This document shows, piece after piece, positions 41,232 through 50,303 of a stretch of 64,000 nt of DNA. The stretch's first letter is position 1. The number at the start of each line of letters is the position of its first letter. The notes below the pieces were generated by a model, which made no database searches, was not told where the DNA came from, and was given only the letters and a program-made list of their open reading frames with translations. Origin of the DNA: DAIQNV01 sp036788215. GTDB lineage: Bacteria > Planctomycetota > Phycisphaerae > Phycisphaerales > UBA1924. The stretch is from positions 1-64,000 of the forward strand of contig DAIQNV010000007.1 in assembly GCA_036788215.1 (NCBI GenBank), in the 5' to 3' direction. The translations under genes were made by a program, and so were the position numbers.

Positions 41232-42685
41232 GGCATCTCCGTGGATTCGGGCGATCCCCCGCCCGGGGTCGTCGGGCCTGCGCCCGGCACCGGCCCGAGC
41301 ATCTTGTACCGGGTCGTCGTGCGGAACCCGGCGTCATCCGTCACCTCGATCTCGGCCACCCGCATGCCCGAGGTGCCCGCGAAGAAACTCGGGTCCGCGA
41401 GCACCAGCACACGCTCCGACACCGTCTCCCCGGGTTGGACGAGCAGCTCGTCCCGCTCGCCCCGGAAGACCAGCGAGTCGGCGCTGATCCGGTACGCGTG
41501 GGGCTCCGTGGTGCGGTTCGTGATGCGGAGCCTCGCCTGGTTCGCGATCGCCCCGTCCGGCAGCACGTTGAAGGGCAGCCCCTGCGACCGCAGGAACATC
41601 ACGTCCGCCGCGGGCTTCGTGATCAGGAGATAGGTGAAGAGCGACAGCACCGCGCACAGCAGCGCGGGGTAGACCGCGAGCCGGGGCCGCTTCCACTTCC
41701 ACCGCCCCGTCTGCAGGGCCTCCTGCGACGCGTAGCGGATGAGCCCGGGCTCCCGCCCCAGCTTGGTCATCACCGCGTTGCACGCGTCGATGCACTGGGT
41801 GCAGTGGATGCACTCGAGCTGCAGCCCCTCGCGGATGTCGATCCCCGTCGGGCAGACCGAGACGCAGTTGCCGCAATCGACGCAGTCGCCGAACTGGGGC
41901 AGGGCGATGTCGCCGTCCGCGCTCTTCTTGGGCTTCCCGTGCCCCCGGGGCTCGCCCCGCTTCGTGTCGTAGCCCACGATCAGCGAGTGCCTGTCGAGGA
42001 GCGCCGACTGCAGCCGCCCGTAGGGGCAGGCCACGATGCACAGCTGCTCGCGGAAGAACATGAAGTCGAACAGCATCGCGCCGGTGACGAACAGCACGAA
42101 CGCGAAGCCCGCCGGATGCTCGAGGGGCGAGTTCAGCACCCACTCCCGCAGCGTCTCCGAGCCCACGAAGTAGCTCAGGAACGTGTTCGCCAGCAGGAAG
42201 CACACCACGAAGAACGTCGCGAACCGTCCCAGCACCCTCGCGGGCTTCGGCAGCCGGCCCACCAGGCCGCTCAGCCCCTTGGTCCGCTTCCCGTTGAACA
42301 GCCGGTCGATCGGACGGAAGACGAACTCCAGGTACACCGTCTGCGGGCACATCCACCCGCACCACACCCGCCCGAGCAGCGCGGTGAAGAAGAAGATCGT
42401 GAGGAAGACCGAGAGCAGGCCCAGGGCCAGCAGCAGCGTGTCCGTCCGGATCAGCGTCTGGCCGAAGATGGTGAACTCGCCCGCCGCGATGTTCACGAAG
42501 AACAGCTGCTTGCCCTGCCAGTGGAGGTGAGGCAGCACCACGAACAGCACGATCAGGAACCAGCCGAGGACCCGCCGACGCTTCCAAAACTTCCCGTCCG
42601 CGACGCGGGGCTGGAGCCACCGTCTCGTGCCATCCGCGTTGAGGGTGGAAAGGACGCGTTCGTTGGGTTGCAGCAGCGTGGTCAC
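41228..42685 (-). CDS. ccoG: cbb3 oxidase accessory protein CcoG (FixG/RdxA)
   Basis: 485 residues from GTG at 42685. Several membrane helices and a Cys-rich segment VWCGWMCPQTVYLEF come first. Two 4Fe-4S motifs follow (CVDCGNCVSVCP and CIHCTQCIDACN). A C-terminal Ig-like FixG domain (ITNRTTEPHAYRISADSLVF) completes the protein. CcoG reduces Cu(II) for the oxidase assembly chain. It is preceded by ccoP (55 bp) and followed by ccoH with an ATGA overlap. Confidence 0.95.
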   Translation of the reverse strand: MTTLLQPNERVLSTLNADGTRRWLQPRVADGKFWKRRRVLGWFLIVLFVVLPHLHWQGKQLFFVNIAAGEFTIFGQTLIRTDTLLLALGLLSVFLTIFFFTALLGRVWCGWMCPQTVYLEFVFRPIDRLFNGKRTKGLSGLVGRLPKPARVLGRFATFFVVCFLLANTFLSYFVGSETLREWVLNSPLEHPAGFAFVLFVTGAMLFDFMFFREQLCIVACPYGRLQSALLDRHSLIVGYDTKRGEPRGHGKPKKSADGDIALPQFGDCVDCGNCVSVCPTGIDIREGLQLECIHCTQCIDACNAVMTKLGREPGLIRYASQEALQTGRWKWKRPRLAVYPALLCAVLSLFTYLLITKPAADVMFLRSQGLPFNVLPDGAIANQARLRITNRTTEPHAYRISADSLVFRGERDELLVQPGETVSERVLVLADPSFFAGTSGMRVAEIEVTDDAGFRTTTRYKMLGPVPGAGPTTPGGGSPESTEMP

Positions 42686-42740
42686 GGGTAACGCCTGGAA
42701 AGAGAATCACTCACACATGGCAACGGGAGCGCGACCCCGG

Positions 42741-43661
42741 TCACGCACCGCCGACGTCCGATTCCTCCGAGAGCGATGTGCTCGGGTTCGACACCGCCGG
42801 CACGACCGTCCCGTCCTCCGCCAGCGTCGGCCACGGCGCGATCGGCTCACCCTCCGCCGGACGCGTGCTGGGCAGGTTCTTCCCGCGGAGCGACGCCACG
42901 TACGCGGTCACGAGCGCGATCTCGTTCTCGTTCAGGGCGTTCTTCTGCGCCGGCATGGCGCCGTTCGCCGCGCCGTTGGTGACGACGTCCGCCATCGACG
43001 CGAGATCGAAGCTGTTCTTGAAGTACTCGTCCGTCATGTTCGGGCCGATGAGCCCCTCGCCCTGCTGACCGTGGCACAGGGCGCAGGTCGAGGTGTAGAT
43101 CGCAGCGCCCTGGTCGAGCCACGAGGACTGCGCCATGATCCGAAGGATTTTCGCCTCGCCCATGGGCAGCGTGTTCAGCTCCGCGAACCGCGTCTCCAGC
43201 GCCCGCGACTCGGCCCGGGCGTGCTGCTCGACGATCGAGGGCACGACCCCCGAGGTGTGATAGACCAAGACGTAGATAAGGCTGAACGCGATCGTCGCCA
43301 CGAACACCATGTACCACCAGCCCGGCGTCGGGTTGTCGTACTCCTGGATCCCGTCGTAGTTGTGATCCATCAGCTCGTCGTAGGGCTTCGGCTCCGGCTG
43401 GGCCGGCGCAACCGCCGTCAGCCCGGGCAACGGGGCCACCGTCGCCCGGGGGTTCAGCGCCCGCAGCGACGCCTGGTACGCCATCTGCGCCCGCCTGGCC
43501 TCTTCCGCCAGGCGCCTCAGCTCGTCCGCTCGCGAGGCGAGCTCCTCCTCCTTGTGGCGGAGGTACGCGTCGGCGCGGTACAGGCGGACGCCGTTGAAGT
43601 CCCAGGTTTCACCGGTGCCCTCGCCGCCCGACCGCTTCGCGTTGGGGTTCGTCTCGATCAT
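42741..43661 (-). CDS. ccoP: cbb3 oxidase subunit III, CcoP, with one heme
   Basis: 306 residues from ATG at 43661. The N-terminus carries about 80 charged, coiled residues, then the CcoP core segment IQEYDNPTPGWWYMVFVAT with its membrane helix. A single cytochrome c domain follows (CALCHGQQGEG, Met ligand region GAMPAQKNALNENEIA). Classical CcoP has two c-type hemes; only one CxxCH is present here. The Pro-rich C-terminal tail has no heme motif. Located 18 bp after ccoQ. Confidence 0.92.
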   Translation of the reverse strand: MIETNPNAKRSGGEGTGETWDFNGVRLYRADAYLRHKEEELASRADELRRLAEEARRAQMAYQASLRALNPRATVAPLPGLTAVAPAQPEPKPYDELMDHNYDGIQEYDNPTPGWWYMVFVATIAFSLIYVLVYHTSGVVPSIVEQHARAESRALETRFAELNTLPMGEAKILRIMAQSSWLDQGAAIYTSTCALCHGQQGEGLIGPNMTDEYFKNSFDLASMADVVTNGAANGAMPAQKNALNENEIALVTAYVASLRGKNLPSTRPAEGEPIAPWPTLAEDGTVVPAVSNPSTSLSEESDVGGA

Positions 43662-43679
43662 CGGGTGCCTCCGACTCCG

Positions 43680-43871
43680 TCAGTTCGTGCGGGTGGTGGG
43701 GTTCGAAACGCCGTCATCGTCCAGGGGGATCGCCGACGCGTGGCGCATGTCCGCCTTTGAGGCCCGGACGATCCGCACGCAGGCGACGGCGAAGATCGTC
43801 AGGAAGATGACGAGCGCCACGATCGGGTACACGGTCAGGTCCACGGCACTGAGAATGTCGCTCATACGCAT
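43680..43871 (-). CDS. ccoQ: cbb3 oxidase subunit CcoQ
   Basis: 63 residues from ATG at 43871 (another ATG at 43865). One membrane helix (VYPIVALVIFLTIFAVACVR) and a polar tail, placed between ccoNO and ccoP, are the hallmarks of CcoQ/FixQ, which stabilises the core complex. It starts 3 bp after the ccoNO stop. Identification rests mostly on size, topology and position. Confidence 0.85.
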   Translation of the reverse strand: MRMSDILSAVDLTVYPIVALVIFLTIFAVACVRIVRASKADMRHASAIPLDDDGVSNPTTRTN

Positions 43872-43874
43872 CGG

Positions 43875-46280
43875 TCAGTTCTCCTCCGTCTCGATCGGGG
43901 TGACCCCGTCGATCAGGGTCGTGGGCGGCTCCTTGAAGAGATCGACGCCGAGACGCTGCATGTACGCGATCAGCGCGATGATCTTCTTGTTCTCGATGTC
44001 GTCGGGTATCGCCGCGCCCTGGGCCTGCTCGCGCAGCTCGCGGGCGATCACCGCCGCCTGGTCCCGGGCGTGCACCGTGGCGTTGTCGCCCTTGATCAGC
44101 TCGCCGTAGGGCGTGCCCAGCATCGCGAGCGAGTCGACACGCGACTGGATCTCCGGGTAGTTCAGGTCCTGCTTGATCAGCCAGGGGTAGGCCGGCATGA
44201 TCGAGTTGGGGGTCACCTGGCGCGGATCCTCGAAGTGCAGGTAGTGCCAGAAGTGGCTCTTCTTCCCGCCCTCGCGGGCGAGGTCCGGCCCGATCCGGCG
44301 CGACCCCCACTGGAAGGGCCGGTCGTAGATCCCCTCGCCGGGCTTCGAGTACTCCCCGTACCGCTCCGTCTCCGCGTAGATCGGGCGGATCATCTGCGAG
44401 TGGCAGTTGTAGCAGCCCTCCGCGATGTAGATGTCACGACCCACCACCTCGAGGGGCGTGTAGGGCTGCACCGAGGCGATCGTCGGGATGTTCGACTTGA
44501 TCAGGAACGTCGGGATCGCCTCGACGATGCCGCCGATCGCGACCGCCACGGTCGTCCAGATCGTGAACCGCATGGGCAGACGCTCCCACTTGCGGTGCCA
44601 AAGGAGCTGCGTGAACTTGTCCAGGCTGTGCCCCGAGCCCGTCACGGAGGACAGGCGGCTTTTCGCCGAGGGATCGCCCGCGTAGGTCTTCCCCAGGGGC
44701 GCCGCGCGGATGATCGGCTCGTCGTACTGCGGCGGGCGGCCCTTCCAGGTCATCACCATGTTGATGCCGCACATGAACACGCCCGCGACGAACAGCGTCC
44801 CGCCGATGATCCGGATCCAGTAGAACGGCATCAGCTCCGTCACCGTCTCCACGAAGTCCGGGTACATCAGCCGACCGGTCTCGTCGAAGGCCCGCCACAT
44901 CAGCCCCTGCGTGATGCCCGCCCAGTAGATCGGGATGATGTAGAGAAGGATGCCCAGCGTGCCGATCCAGAAGTGCGCCGACGCCAGCTTCTGGCTCCAA
45001 AGCTTCGTCTGGAACAGCCGCGGGAACAGCCAGTACAGCATCCCGAAGGTCATGAACCCGTTCCACCCGAGCGCGCCCGCGTGCACGTGCGCGATCGTCC
45101 AGTCCGTGTAGTGGCTCAGGGAGTTCACCAGCTTGATGCTCAGCATCGGGCCCTCGAAGGTGCTCATGCCGTAGAAGGTGATCCCCACCACGAAGAACTT
45201 CAAGACCGGGTCCTGGGCCACCTTCTGCCACGCCCCGCGGAGCGTCAGCAGCCCGTTGATCATCCCGCCCCAGCTCGGCATCCACAGCATCACGCTGAAC
45301 AGCATCCCGAGCGTCGACGCCCACTCCGGCAGCGCCGTGTAGTGCAGGTGGTGCGGGCCCGCCCAGATGTAGATGAAGACCAGCGACCAGAAGTGCAGGA
45401 TCGACAGCCGGTAGCTGAACACCGGCTTCTCAGCAGCCTTCGGCAGGAAGTAGTACATCAGCCCGAGGAACGGCGTCGTCAGGAAGAACGCCACCGCGTT
45501 GTGCCCGTACCACCACTGCATCAGGGCGTCCTGCACGCCCGCGTACACCGGGTACGACTTCATCAAGAGCTCGGCCGAGGGCGCCTCGCCCGTGTTGAAC
45601 CAGTGCACCAGCCCCGCGGGGATCCACACGTTGTTGAAGACGTGCAGCATCGCCACCGTCACGATCGTCGCGATGTAGAACCACAACGCCACGTACATGT
45701 GACGCTCGCGACGCCTCGCCAGCGTCCCGAAGAAGTTCACCCCGAAGAACCCCACCCACACCACCGCGATCGCCAGGTCGATCGGCCACTCCAGCTCCGC
45801 GTACTCCTTCGACTGCGTGATCCCGAGGGGCAGCGTGATCGCCGCCGACACGATGATCAGCTGCCAGCCCCAGAAATGCAGGCGGCTCAGGAGGTCGCTG
45901 AACATCCGGGCCTTGCACAGCCGCTGCGTGGAGTAGTAGATCGCCGCGAAGATCGAGTTCCCCGCGAACGCGAAGATCGCCGCGTTCGTGTGCAGGGGAC
46001 GCAGACGCCCGAACGCCAGCCACTCCTGCTCGTACAGGATCTTCAGCCACGCGAACGCCGAGGGCAGGTGATCCATCGCGATCGGCAGCACCAGCTGCAG
46101 GGCGACGACGAGGCCCGCGAGGGTCGCCACCGCCCCCCAGACCACCGTCGCCATCGCGAACAGCCGCACGATCCCGTCGTCGTACTTGAACTCGTCGAGC
46201 AGAGGCTGAAACCCGGTGGTTGCCCCTGCCCCGGTGCCCGCCGGATCGGCGGAAGTGGAAGAAGTCGTCACATCGCTCAT
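43875..46280 (-). CDS. ccoNO: cbb3 oxidase fused subunits I and II, CcoNO
   Basis: 801 residues from ATG at 46280, RBS GGAGG 9 nt upstream. Residues about 30-520 are CcoN, the heme-copper core, with ligand regions RPLHTNAAIFAF, QWWYGHNAVAFFLTTPFLG, WAGPHHLHYTALPEWA and WTIAHVHAGALGWNGF. Residues about 600-801 are CcoO with a membrane helix, one c-heme CYNCHSQMIRP, and GPDLAREGGKKSHFWHYLHF. In most bacteria these are separate genes. The complex reduces O2 with high affinity at the expense of cytochrome c. It is the first gene of the operon, divergent from an Rrf2 regulator. Confidence 0.95.
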   Translation of the reverse strand: MSDVTTSSTSADPAGTGAGATTGFQPLLDEFKYDDGIVRLFAMATVVWGAVATLAGLVVALQLVLPIAMDHLPSAFAWLKILYEQEWLAFGRLRPLHTNAAIFAFAGNSIFAAIYYSTQRLCKARMFSDLLSRLHFWGWQLIIVSAAITLPLGITQSKEYAELEWPIDLAIAVVWVGFFGVNFFGTLARRRERHMYVALWFYIATIVTVAMLHVFNNVWIPAGLVHWFNTGEAPSAELLMKSYPVYAGVQDALMQWWYGHNAVAFFLTTPFLGLMYYFLPKAAEKPVFSYRLSILHFWSLVFIYIWAGPHHLHYTALPEWASTLGMLFSVMLWMPSWGGMINGLLTLRGAWQKVAQDPVLKFFVVGITFYGMSTFEGPMLSIKLVNSLSHYTDWTIAHVHAGALGWNGFMTFGMLYWLFPRLFQTKLWSQKLASAHFWIGTLGILLYIIPIYWAGITQGLMWRAFDETGRLMYPDFVETVTELMPFYWIRIIGGTLFVAGVFMCGINMVMTWKGRPPQYDEPIIRAAPLGKTYAGDPSAKSRLSSVTGSGHSLDKFTQLLWHRKWERLPMRFTIWTTVAVAIGGIVEAIPTFLIKSNIPTIASVQPYTPLEVVGRDIYIAEGCYNCHSQMIRPIYAETERYGEYSKPGEGIYDRPFQWGSRRIGPDLAREGGKKSHFWHYLHFEDPRQVTPNSIMPAYPWLIKQDLNYPEIQSRVDSLAMLGTPYGELIKGDNATVHARDQAAVIARELREQAQGAAIPDDIENKKIIALIAYMQRLGVDLFKEPPTTLIDGVTPIETEEN

Positions 46281-46333
46281 TCGTCGTTTCCTCCCGATTC
46301 GCGAAATCGGAGACGTCGGTGGCCGTTTCGGCG

Positions 46334-46397
46334 AGTATAGTAGACTAAACGAGTAGTTGATCCAGATGTCCGACAACTTTTGTTTAACGAGAATAAT
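46334..46397. promoter_or_regulatory. Divergent promoter/operator between ccoNO and rrf2
   Basis: This AT-rich stretch stands out against the local background. On the minus strand TATACT (46334-46339) is a good -10 for ccoNO. A dyad AGTTG-N14-CAACT (46355-46359 and 46374-46378) and a TTGAT half-site (46357-46361) overlap, which could be an operator for the Rrf2 protein or an FNR-type protein. AATAAT (46392-46397) is a possible -10 for rrf2. These are pattern matches only. Confidence 0.4.
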
Positions 46398-46454
46398 TCC
46401 CGTCCCGCAAGCAGATTCACGCCCCCACACCCACTGACCGTCGGGAGGTGTCCA

Positions 46455-46943
46455 ATGCTGGCCCCCACAACGAGTTACGCGGCCTCCGCGCTCGCCGAAC
46501 TCGCCCGCCACCGTGGCGGACCCGTTTCCGTCTCACGCATCGCTGAGGAGACCGACCTCCCACCCGCCTTCCTCGCGCGCATCGTGGGACAGATGGCCCG
46601 CTACCACCTGGTGGAAACCCGCAGGGGCGTCCGTGGGGGCGTCCGCCTGCTCATCGACCCCAACACCGTCAGCCTCTTCGACCTCTGCCGCCTCTTCGAG
46701 GACCCCGTCGTCACCAGGCGCTGCATGCTGGGCCTGCGCGGCTGCCACTACCGGGGCGGGTGCCCCGCCCGCCGCGCCTGCGTCATGAATCGGCGCCGGC
46801 TCCGCACCACGCTCCGGGACACCACCATCGCGATCCTCGCGCGCGCGAACGCGGCCCCGATCGTGCTCGGGGCCGCGTCAGACAGCAGCGAGAGAAACGG
46901 CGCCTACGCCGGGCACACCCCGCTCACGGGCAGCCGGCACTGA
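46455..46943 (+). CDS. Rrf2 family transcriptional regulator with Fe-S cysteines
   Basis: 162 residues from ATG at 46455, RBS GGGAGGTG 6 nt upstream; the longer frame from a TTG lies before the RBS. The winged helix (YAASALAELARHRGGPVSVS, RIVGQMARYHLVET, GGVRLLIDP) is Rrf2-type. Cysteines in RRCMLGLRGCHYRGGCPARRAC match the 2Fe-2S/4Fe-4S binding cluster of IscR/NsrR/RsrR. It is divergent from ccoNO, so it probably adjusts the cbb3 operon to oxygen, NO or redox state. Its 3' end overlaps the convergent dockerin gene by 20 bp. Confidence 0.88.
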   Translation: MLAPTTSYAASALAELARHRGGPVSVSRIAEETDLPPAFLARIVGQMARYHLVETRRGVRGGVRLLIDPNTVSLFDLCRLFEDPVVTRRCMLGLRGCHYRGGCPARRACVMNRRRLRTTLRDTTIAILARANAAPIVLGAASDSSERNGAYAGHTPLTGSRH

Positions 46944-49206
46944 AGGCGGCGAGGAACGCCGAGATGTCCGCGAAGGTGTACTGACCGAAAGGTGCCGCCA
47001 GGTCCGCAGCCCGATCCTGGTTCGTGAACGCCACCAGGAACGCCGAGATGTCCGCGAAGGTCAGTTCGCCGAACGGGGGCGCCAGGTCAGCCGCGCAGTT
47101 GACGCTCGCCTCGCACACAAGCCTCGTCGTGATGAAGGCATCGATCGCCGCCTCGACGACGCCCTGCGGGTCGTCGTCGTTCACCGTGAACCGCACCCGG
47201 CTCTGCACGCCCGCGAGCGATGCGTCGATCACCAGGTCCTCGGTCCGCCACGCCGAAGCTGCGGAGGCGTACCGCGCGACCTCGGTCCAGGTTCCGCCGT
47301 TGTTTCCCGAGAACTCGACGACGAGATTGTCGTTCGGCGAGAGCCGGCCGTTCGACACGTCGTTCAGCCAGTACGCGTAGGAGACGATCCCGCCGCCCGA
47401 GAGGTCGAACGCCGGGCTTGTCAGCCTCGTGAAGCCGTTGTCCACGTCCGAGTTCCCGACCGCGTTGTCCGTCACGTAGCAGAAGCCCGACCCGTCGAAG
47501 TCGCTCGGCGGCGCCCCGCGCGACGCGTCCGCGGGGATCGCCCGCTCCCACTGCCCGTCGGTCGCGGTCGAGTTCACGCTCCAGCCCTTGTTCGTCTGGA
47601 AGTTGTCCGCGAAGCCCGCGATCTGGTCCGACGCGACCGTCGCGGTGTACTGCGTGCCCGGCGCGTTGGTGGGCAGCGTGAAGGCCGACCCGTCCGTCGC
47701 GGTCGCCGAGAAGTAGAACGACGCCTCCGAGTCACAATCGAGGGGCGGGAAGGTGAACCCGTACAGCCCGCCGCCCAGGGCGGACGCCGCGACCTGCGTG
47801 ATCCCGCCGCCCTGCGAGACGATCATCTCGACCGAGGCCGGGTCCAGCGCCAGGCCCTGCTCGATGATCTCGATCTGGACCGGGTCCCCGCCGTCGGGGC
47901 TCACGATCGTCGGCGCGGATCCGTCGAGGCCGAGCCGCAGGCGATCGCCGACCGCCTCGACCGTCACGACGAACAGCCCGCGCTCGATGTCCGAGATGAT
48001 CACCGTCCCCGAGTCGAAGAACGGGTAGGTCGACCACGCCCCGTTGAAGTCCGCCGAGTCCGACCCCGGGAAGGTGTCGAAGTACGCCACCTGCACCGGG
48101 TTCAGCTTGTCCGCCGCATCGAACACCCGAAGGCCCGAGCGGTAGTTTGCCTGGTAGATGTACCCGTCCCTCACGTACAGGTTGTGATCGATCGCCGCCA
48201 CGCCCGACGAGAACGTCCCGACATTCCGCGGGTTCGTGTAGTCGCTGACGTCGATCACCCGCGTCGTCGTCTGCGACACGAGCCCGTTCTCCTCGTCCAG
48301 CTCGTCGTTCAAGTACAGGGTCGTCCCGTCGTCCGACAGCCATGCCTGGTGCGAGTACCCCGCGTTCGGATAGAACAGGGTCGACAGCGTCACCGGCGCC
48401 GCCGGGTTCGTGATGTCCACGATCCGCAGCCCCGTCGACACGATCCCGGAACTGAACCCCGACGCGCAGAACGCGATCTCCCGGCCCGCGTAGGGCCCCG
48501 AGCTCGGCGTGATCACCTGGGCGTCGTGCACGTACATGTTCGTCCAGCCGCCCACGATCGACGGGGAACGCGGGTTCGACAGGTCCACCCGCAGCAGCCC
48601 CCCGTTCCCGATGTTCGCCCCGCAGATGTAGAGCGCGCCAGAGTCCTGGTTCACGATGATGTTGTGCGTCGTCGAGTGCCCCGCGGTCGAGATGTTCCCC
48701 ACCAGCGACACCGACCCGTTGTCGATGTTCCGAAGGTCGATCACCTGGATCCCGCCCCCGCCCTCCGACACCCCGTACGCGTACTCACCCACCACCTTGA
48801 TGTCGTGCCAATCGCTCGACGGACCCGGGATCGAGTTCAGGATCACCGGGTTGTTCGGATCGGTGATCTCGACGAACCCGTACCCGTTGTACAGACCCAT
48901 GATCGCGTACTCGCGACCCGAAGGGCTCGTGTACCCCCAGCAGTCGTTCCCCGCGATCGAGTTCAGCCCGAACTGGTTCAACGGGATCCACGCGTTCAGG
49001 ATCACCCCGTCCGCGTCAAAGGTATCCAACTCCGAGAAACCCGTCGCCAGCGTCTGCATCGGCCCGAACACCGGGGGCAGCCGGTCCGCCAGCTTCCGCC
49101 AGTCCTCGTCGTGCGACCACGCCGCCCCCGCGATCAACGCGAGAGCAGCCGCAGCCGGAAGAGTGCGAGCAAAAAAGGAATCGAACGCGTCACGGCGCTT
49201 GGTCAT
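46924..49206 (-). CDS. Choice-of-anchor B (LVIVD) protein with GC-type dockerin
   Basis: 760 residues from ATG at 49206. A signal peptide (LPAAAALALIAGAAWS) precedes about 380 residues of LVIVD/choice-of-anchor-B repeats forming a beta-propeller (AIMGLYNGYGFVEITDP, GGIQVIDLRNID, TGLRIVDITNPAAPV, SGLRVFDAADKLNPVQVAYF). Then come an Ig-like region, a jelly-roll module (DFDGSGFCYVTDN, LTSPAFDLSGGG, SYAYWLNDVSNGRL) and two dockerin-like repeats of the form FADISAFLVAF / FADISAFLAAFS ending AGCP. Modules 3 and 4 are shared with the metalloprotease at 13.7-16.4 kb. Secreted; adhesive or scaffolding role unknown. Confidence 0.88.
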   Translation of the reverse strand: MTKRRDAFDSFFARTLPAAAALALIAGAAWSHDEDWRKLADRLPPVFGPMQTLATGFSELDTFDADGVILNAWIPLNQFGLNSIAGNDCWGYTSPSGREYAIMGLYNGYGFVEITDPNNPVILNSIPGPSSDWHDIKVVGEYAYGVSEGGGGIQVIDLRNIDNGSVSLVGNISTAGHSTTHNIIVNQDSGALYICGANIGNGGLLRVDLSNPRSPSIVGGWTNMYVHDAQVITPSSGPYAGREIAFCASGFSSGIVSTGLRIVDITNPAAPVTLSTLFYPNAGYSHQAWLSDDGTTLYLNDELDEENGLVSQTTTRVIDVSDYTNPRNVGTFSSGVAAIDHNLYVRDGYIYQANYRSGLRVFDAADKLNPVQVAYFDTFPGSDSADFNGAWSTYPFFDSGTVIISDIERGLFVVTVEAVGDRLRLGLDGSAPTIVSPDGGDPVQIEIIEQGLALDPASVEMIVSQGGGITQVAASALGGGLYGFTFPPLDCDSEASFYFSATATDGSAFTLPTNAPGTQYTATVASDQIAGFADNFQTNKGWSVNSTATDGQWERAIPADASRGAPPSDFDGSGFCYVTDNAVGNSDVDNGFTRLTSPAFDLSGGGIVSYAYWLNDVSNGRLSPNDNLVVEFSGNNGGTWTEVARYASAASAWRTEDLVIDASLAGVQSRVRFTVNDDDPQGVVEAAIDAFITTRLVCEASVNCAADLAPPFGELTFADISAFLVAFTNQDRAADLAAPFGQYTFADISAFLAAFSAGCP

Positions 49207-49353
49207 CAGTACGCATCCTGTCTGGTGTAATCTGAGCGAAACAAAGACCCTGGCCGAACGCGGTCGGCATCGACCCCCCGTATATCAATACAGGAACACG
49301 CCCACGCTGCCAAGCCGGGCCCACCGAAGTCGCCCAAAGAAAGGCGGGAAACC

Positions 49354-50253
49354 ATGGCCTCCTCCACAAAGGTTCGCCGGCTGCTCGGGTCCGCATCGGC
49401 TCTTCTGGGCCTTGCCGCTCACCTCCACGCCGCACCCGATACCGATACCGGTGGAAAGACCGGGCCCGAGGCGTCAATCGAGTCCGAGAGCGCCCCCACC
49501 CCCCCGCCCTTCCTCGCAGTCGAAGCCCGCCACACCCCGCGCGTCACCATCGCCTGGATACGCACCGACGACCGGCGCGAAGAGATCGTCGCCGCCCTCC
49601 ACTGGGGCGTCGACGCCGACCGCATCAGTCTCGGCCACAACCTCACCGCCTACGCCGCCATAGGCGGGAGCCGCATAGGCAAGGGCGCCGGCCACCCAAG
49701 GGGCTCCGTCATCCGCACCGGGCTCTACAAGAGCGTCGGCCCGAGGCCCTTCTTCGAAGACCTCAAGCCCGGCTCCGCCATCGAGATCCGACTCGAGGGC
49801 GTCCATTTCAATCAGCCCGTCCGCGCCATCCGCGACTCCGCGGTCATGCACCTCAAGTACAACCCCGACGACCTCATCGCCTGCGGCCTCCCCCCCGGCG
49901 CCCGCGAGTGCTACAACCTCGTCAGCACCACCGACACCCTCAACGACCGCACCGTCCCGGGCGAGGACACCCGCATGGGCGTCCTCGACGGGTCCGACAC
50001 CACCGATGGCGACCTCCGCCTCGTCGAGACCGGGCCCGACGAGGTCGGGTTCACCGCGACCATCCCCTACGCCCTGCTCCGCCACCCGCTCGACCCCTGG
50101 CAGTCCGATCTCCCGGGCACCTTCCTTGAGCCCATCCACTTTCATGTCGAAATCGAGGTCCTGCCCGAGGGCGTCGAGCCGCTCGACTGGGCCGCGATGC
50201 GCGCCGAAACCCATCGCACCATGGACGCCCAGATCGGCACGCCCCAGGACTGA
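49354..50253 (+). CDS. Hypothetical secreted protein
   Basis: 299 residues from ATG at 49354 (GGCGGG a few bases upstream). A signal peptide (RLLGSASALLGLAAHLHA) is followed by a Ser/Pro linker and a globular part with no recognised family. It has two Cys (ACGLPPGARECYN) that may form a disulfide, several acidic loops, and LLRHPLDPWQSDLPGTFLEP near the end. It is divergent from the dockerin protein gene (147-bp gap with AT-richer sequence, likely both promoters) and converges with the SCO gene 50 bp away. Confidence 0.65.
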   Translation: MASSTKVRRLLGSASALLGLAAHLHAAPDTDTGGKTGPEASIESESAPTPPPFLAVEARHTPRVTIAWIRTDDRREEIVAALHWGVDADRISLGHNLTAYAAIGGSRIGKGAGHPRGSVIRTGLYKSVGPRPFFEDLKPGSAIEIRLEGVHFNQPVRAIRDSAVMHLKYNPDDLIACGLPPGARECYNLVSTTDTLNDRTVPGEDTRMGVLDGSDTTDGDLRLVETGPDEVGFTATIPYALLRHPLDPWQSDLPGTFLEPIHFHVEIEVLPEGVEPLDWAAMRAETHRTMDAQIGTPQD

Positions 50254-50303
50254 CGGAGGACTGACCGAGGACCGCCCGCTTCATGAAAGCCCGCCCCGCC
50301 CGC

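Noticed and set aside
44070..46340. A 756-residue plus-strand open frame
   Set aside because: Antisense of ccoNO, whose heme and copper ligands are all present on the other strand.
46357..46370. FNR box upstream of ccoNO
   Set aside because: TTGAT is perfect but the second half (ATGTC) matches ATCAA at only two of five positions, and its spacing from the -10 is not the usual -41.5. Left as a half-site note only.
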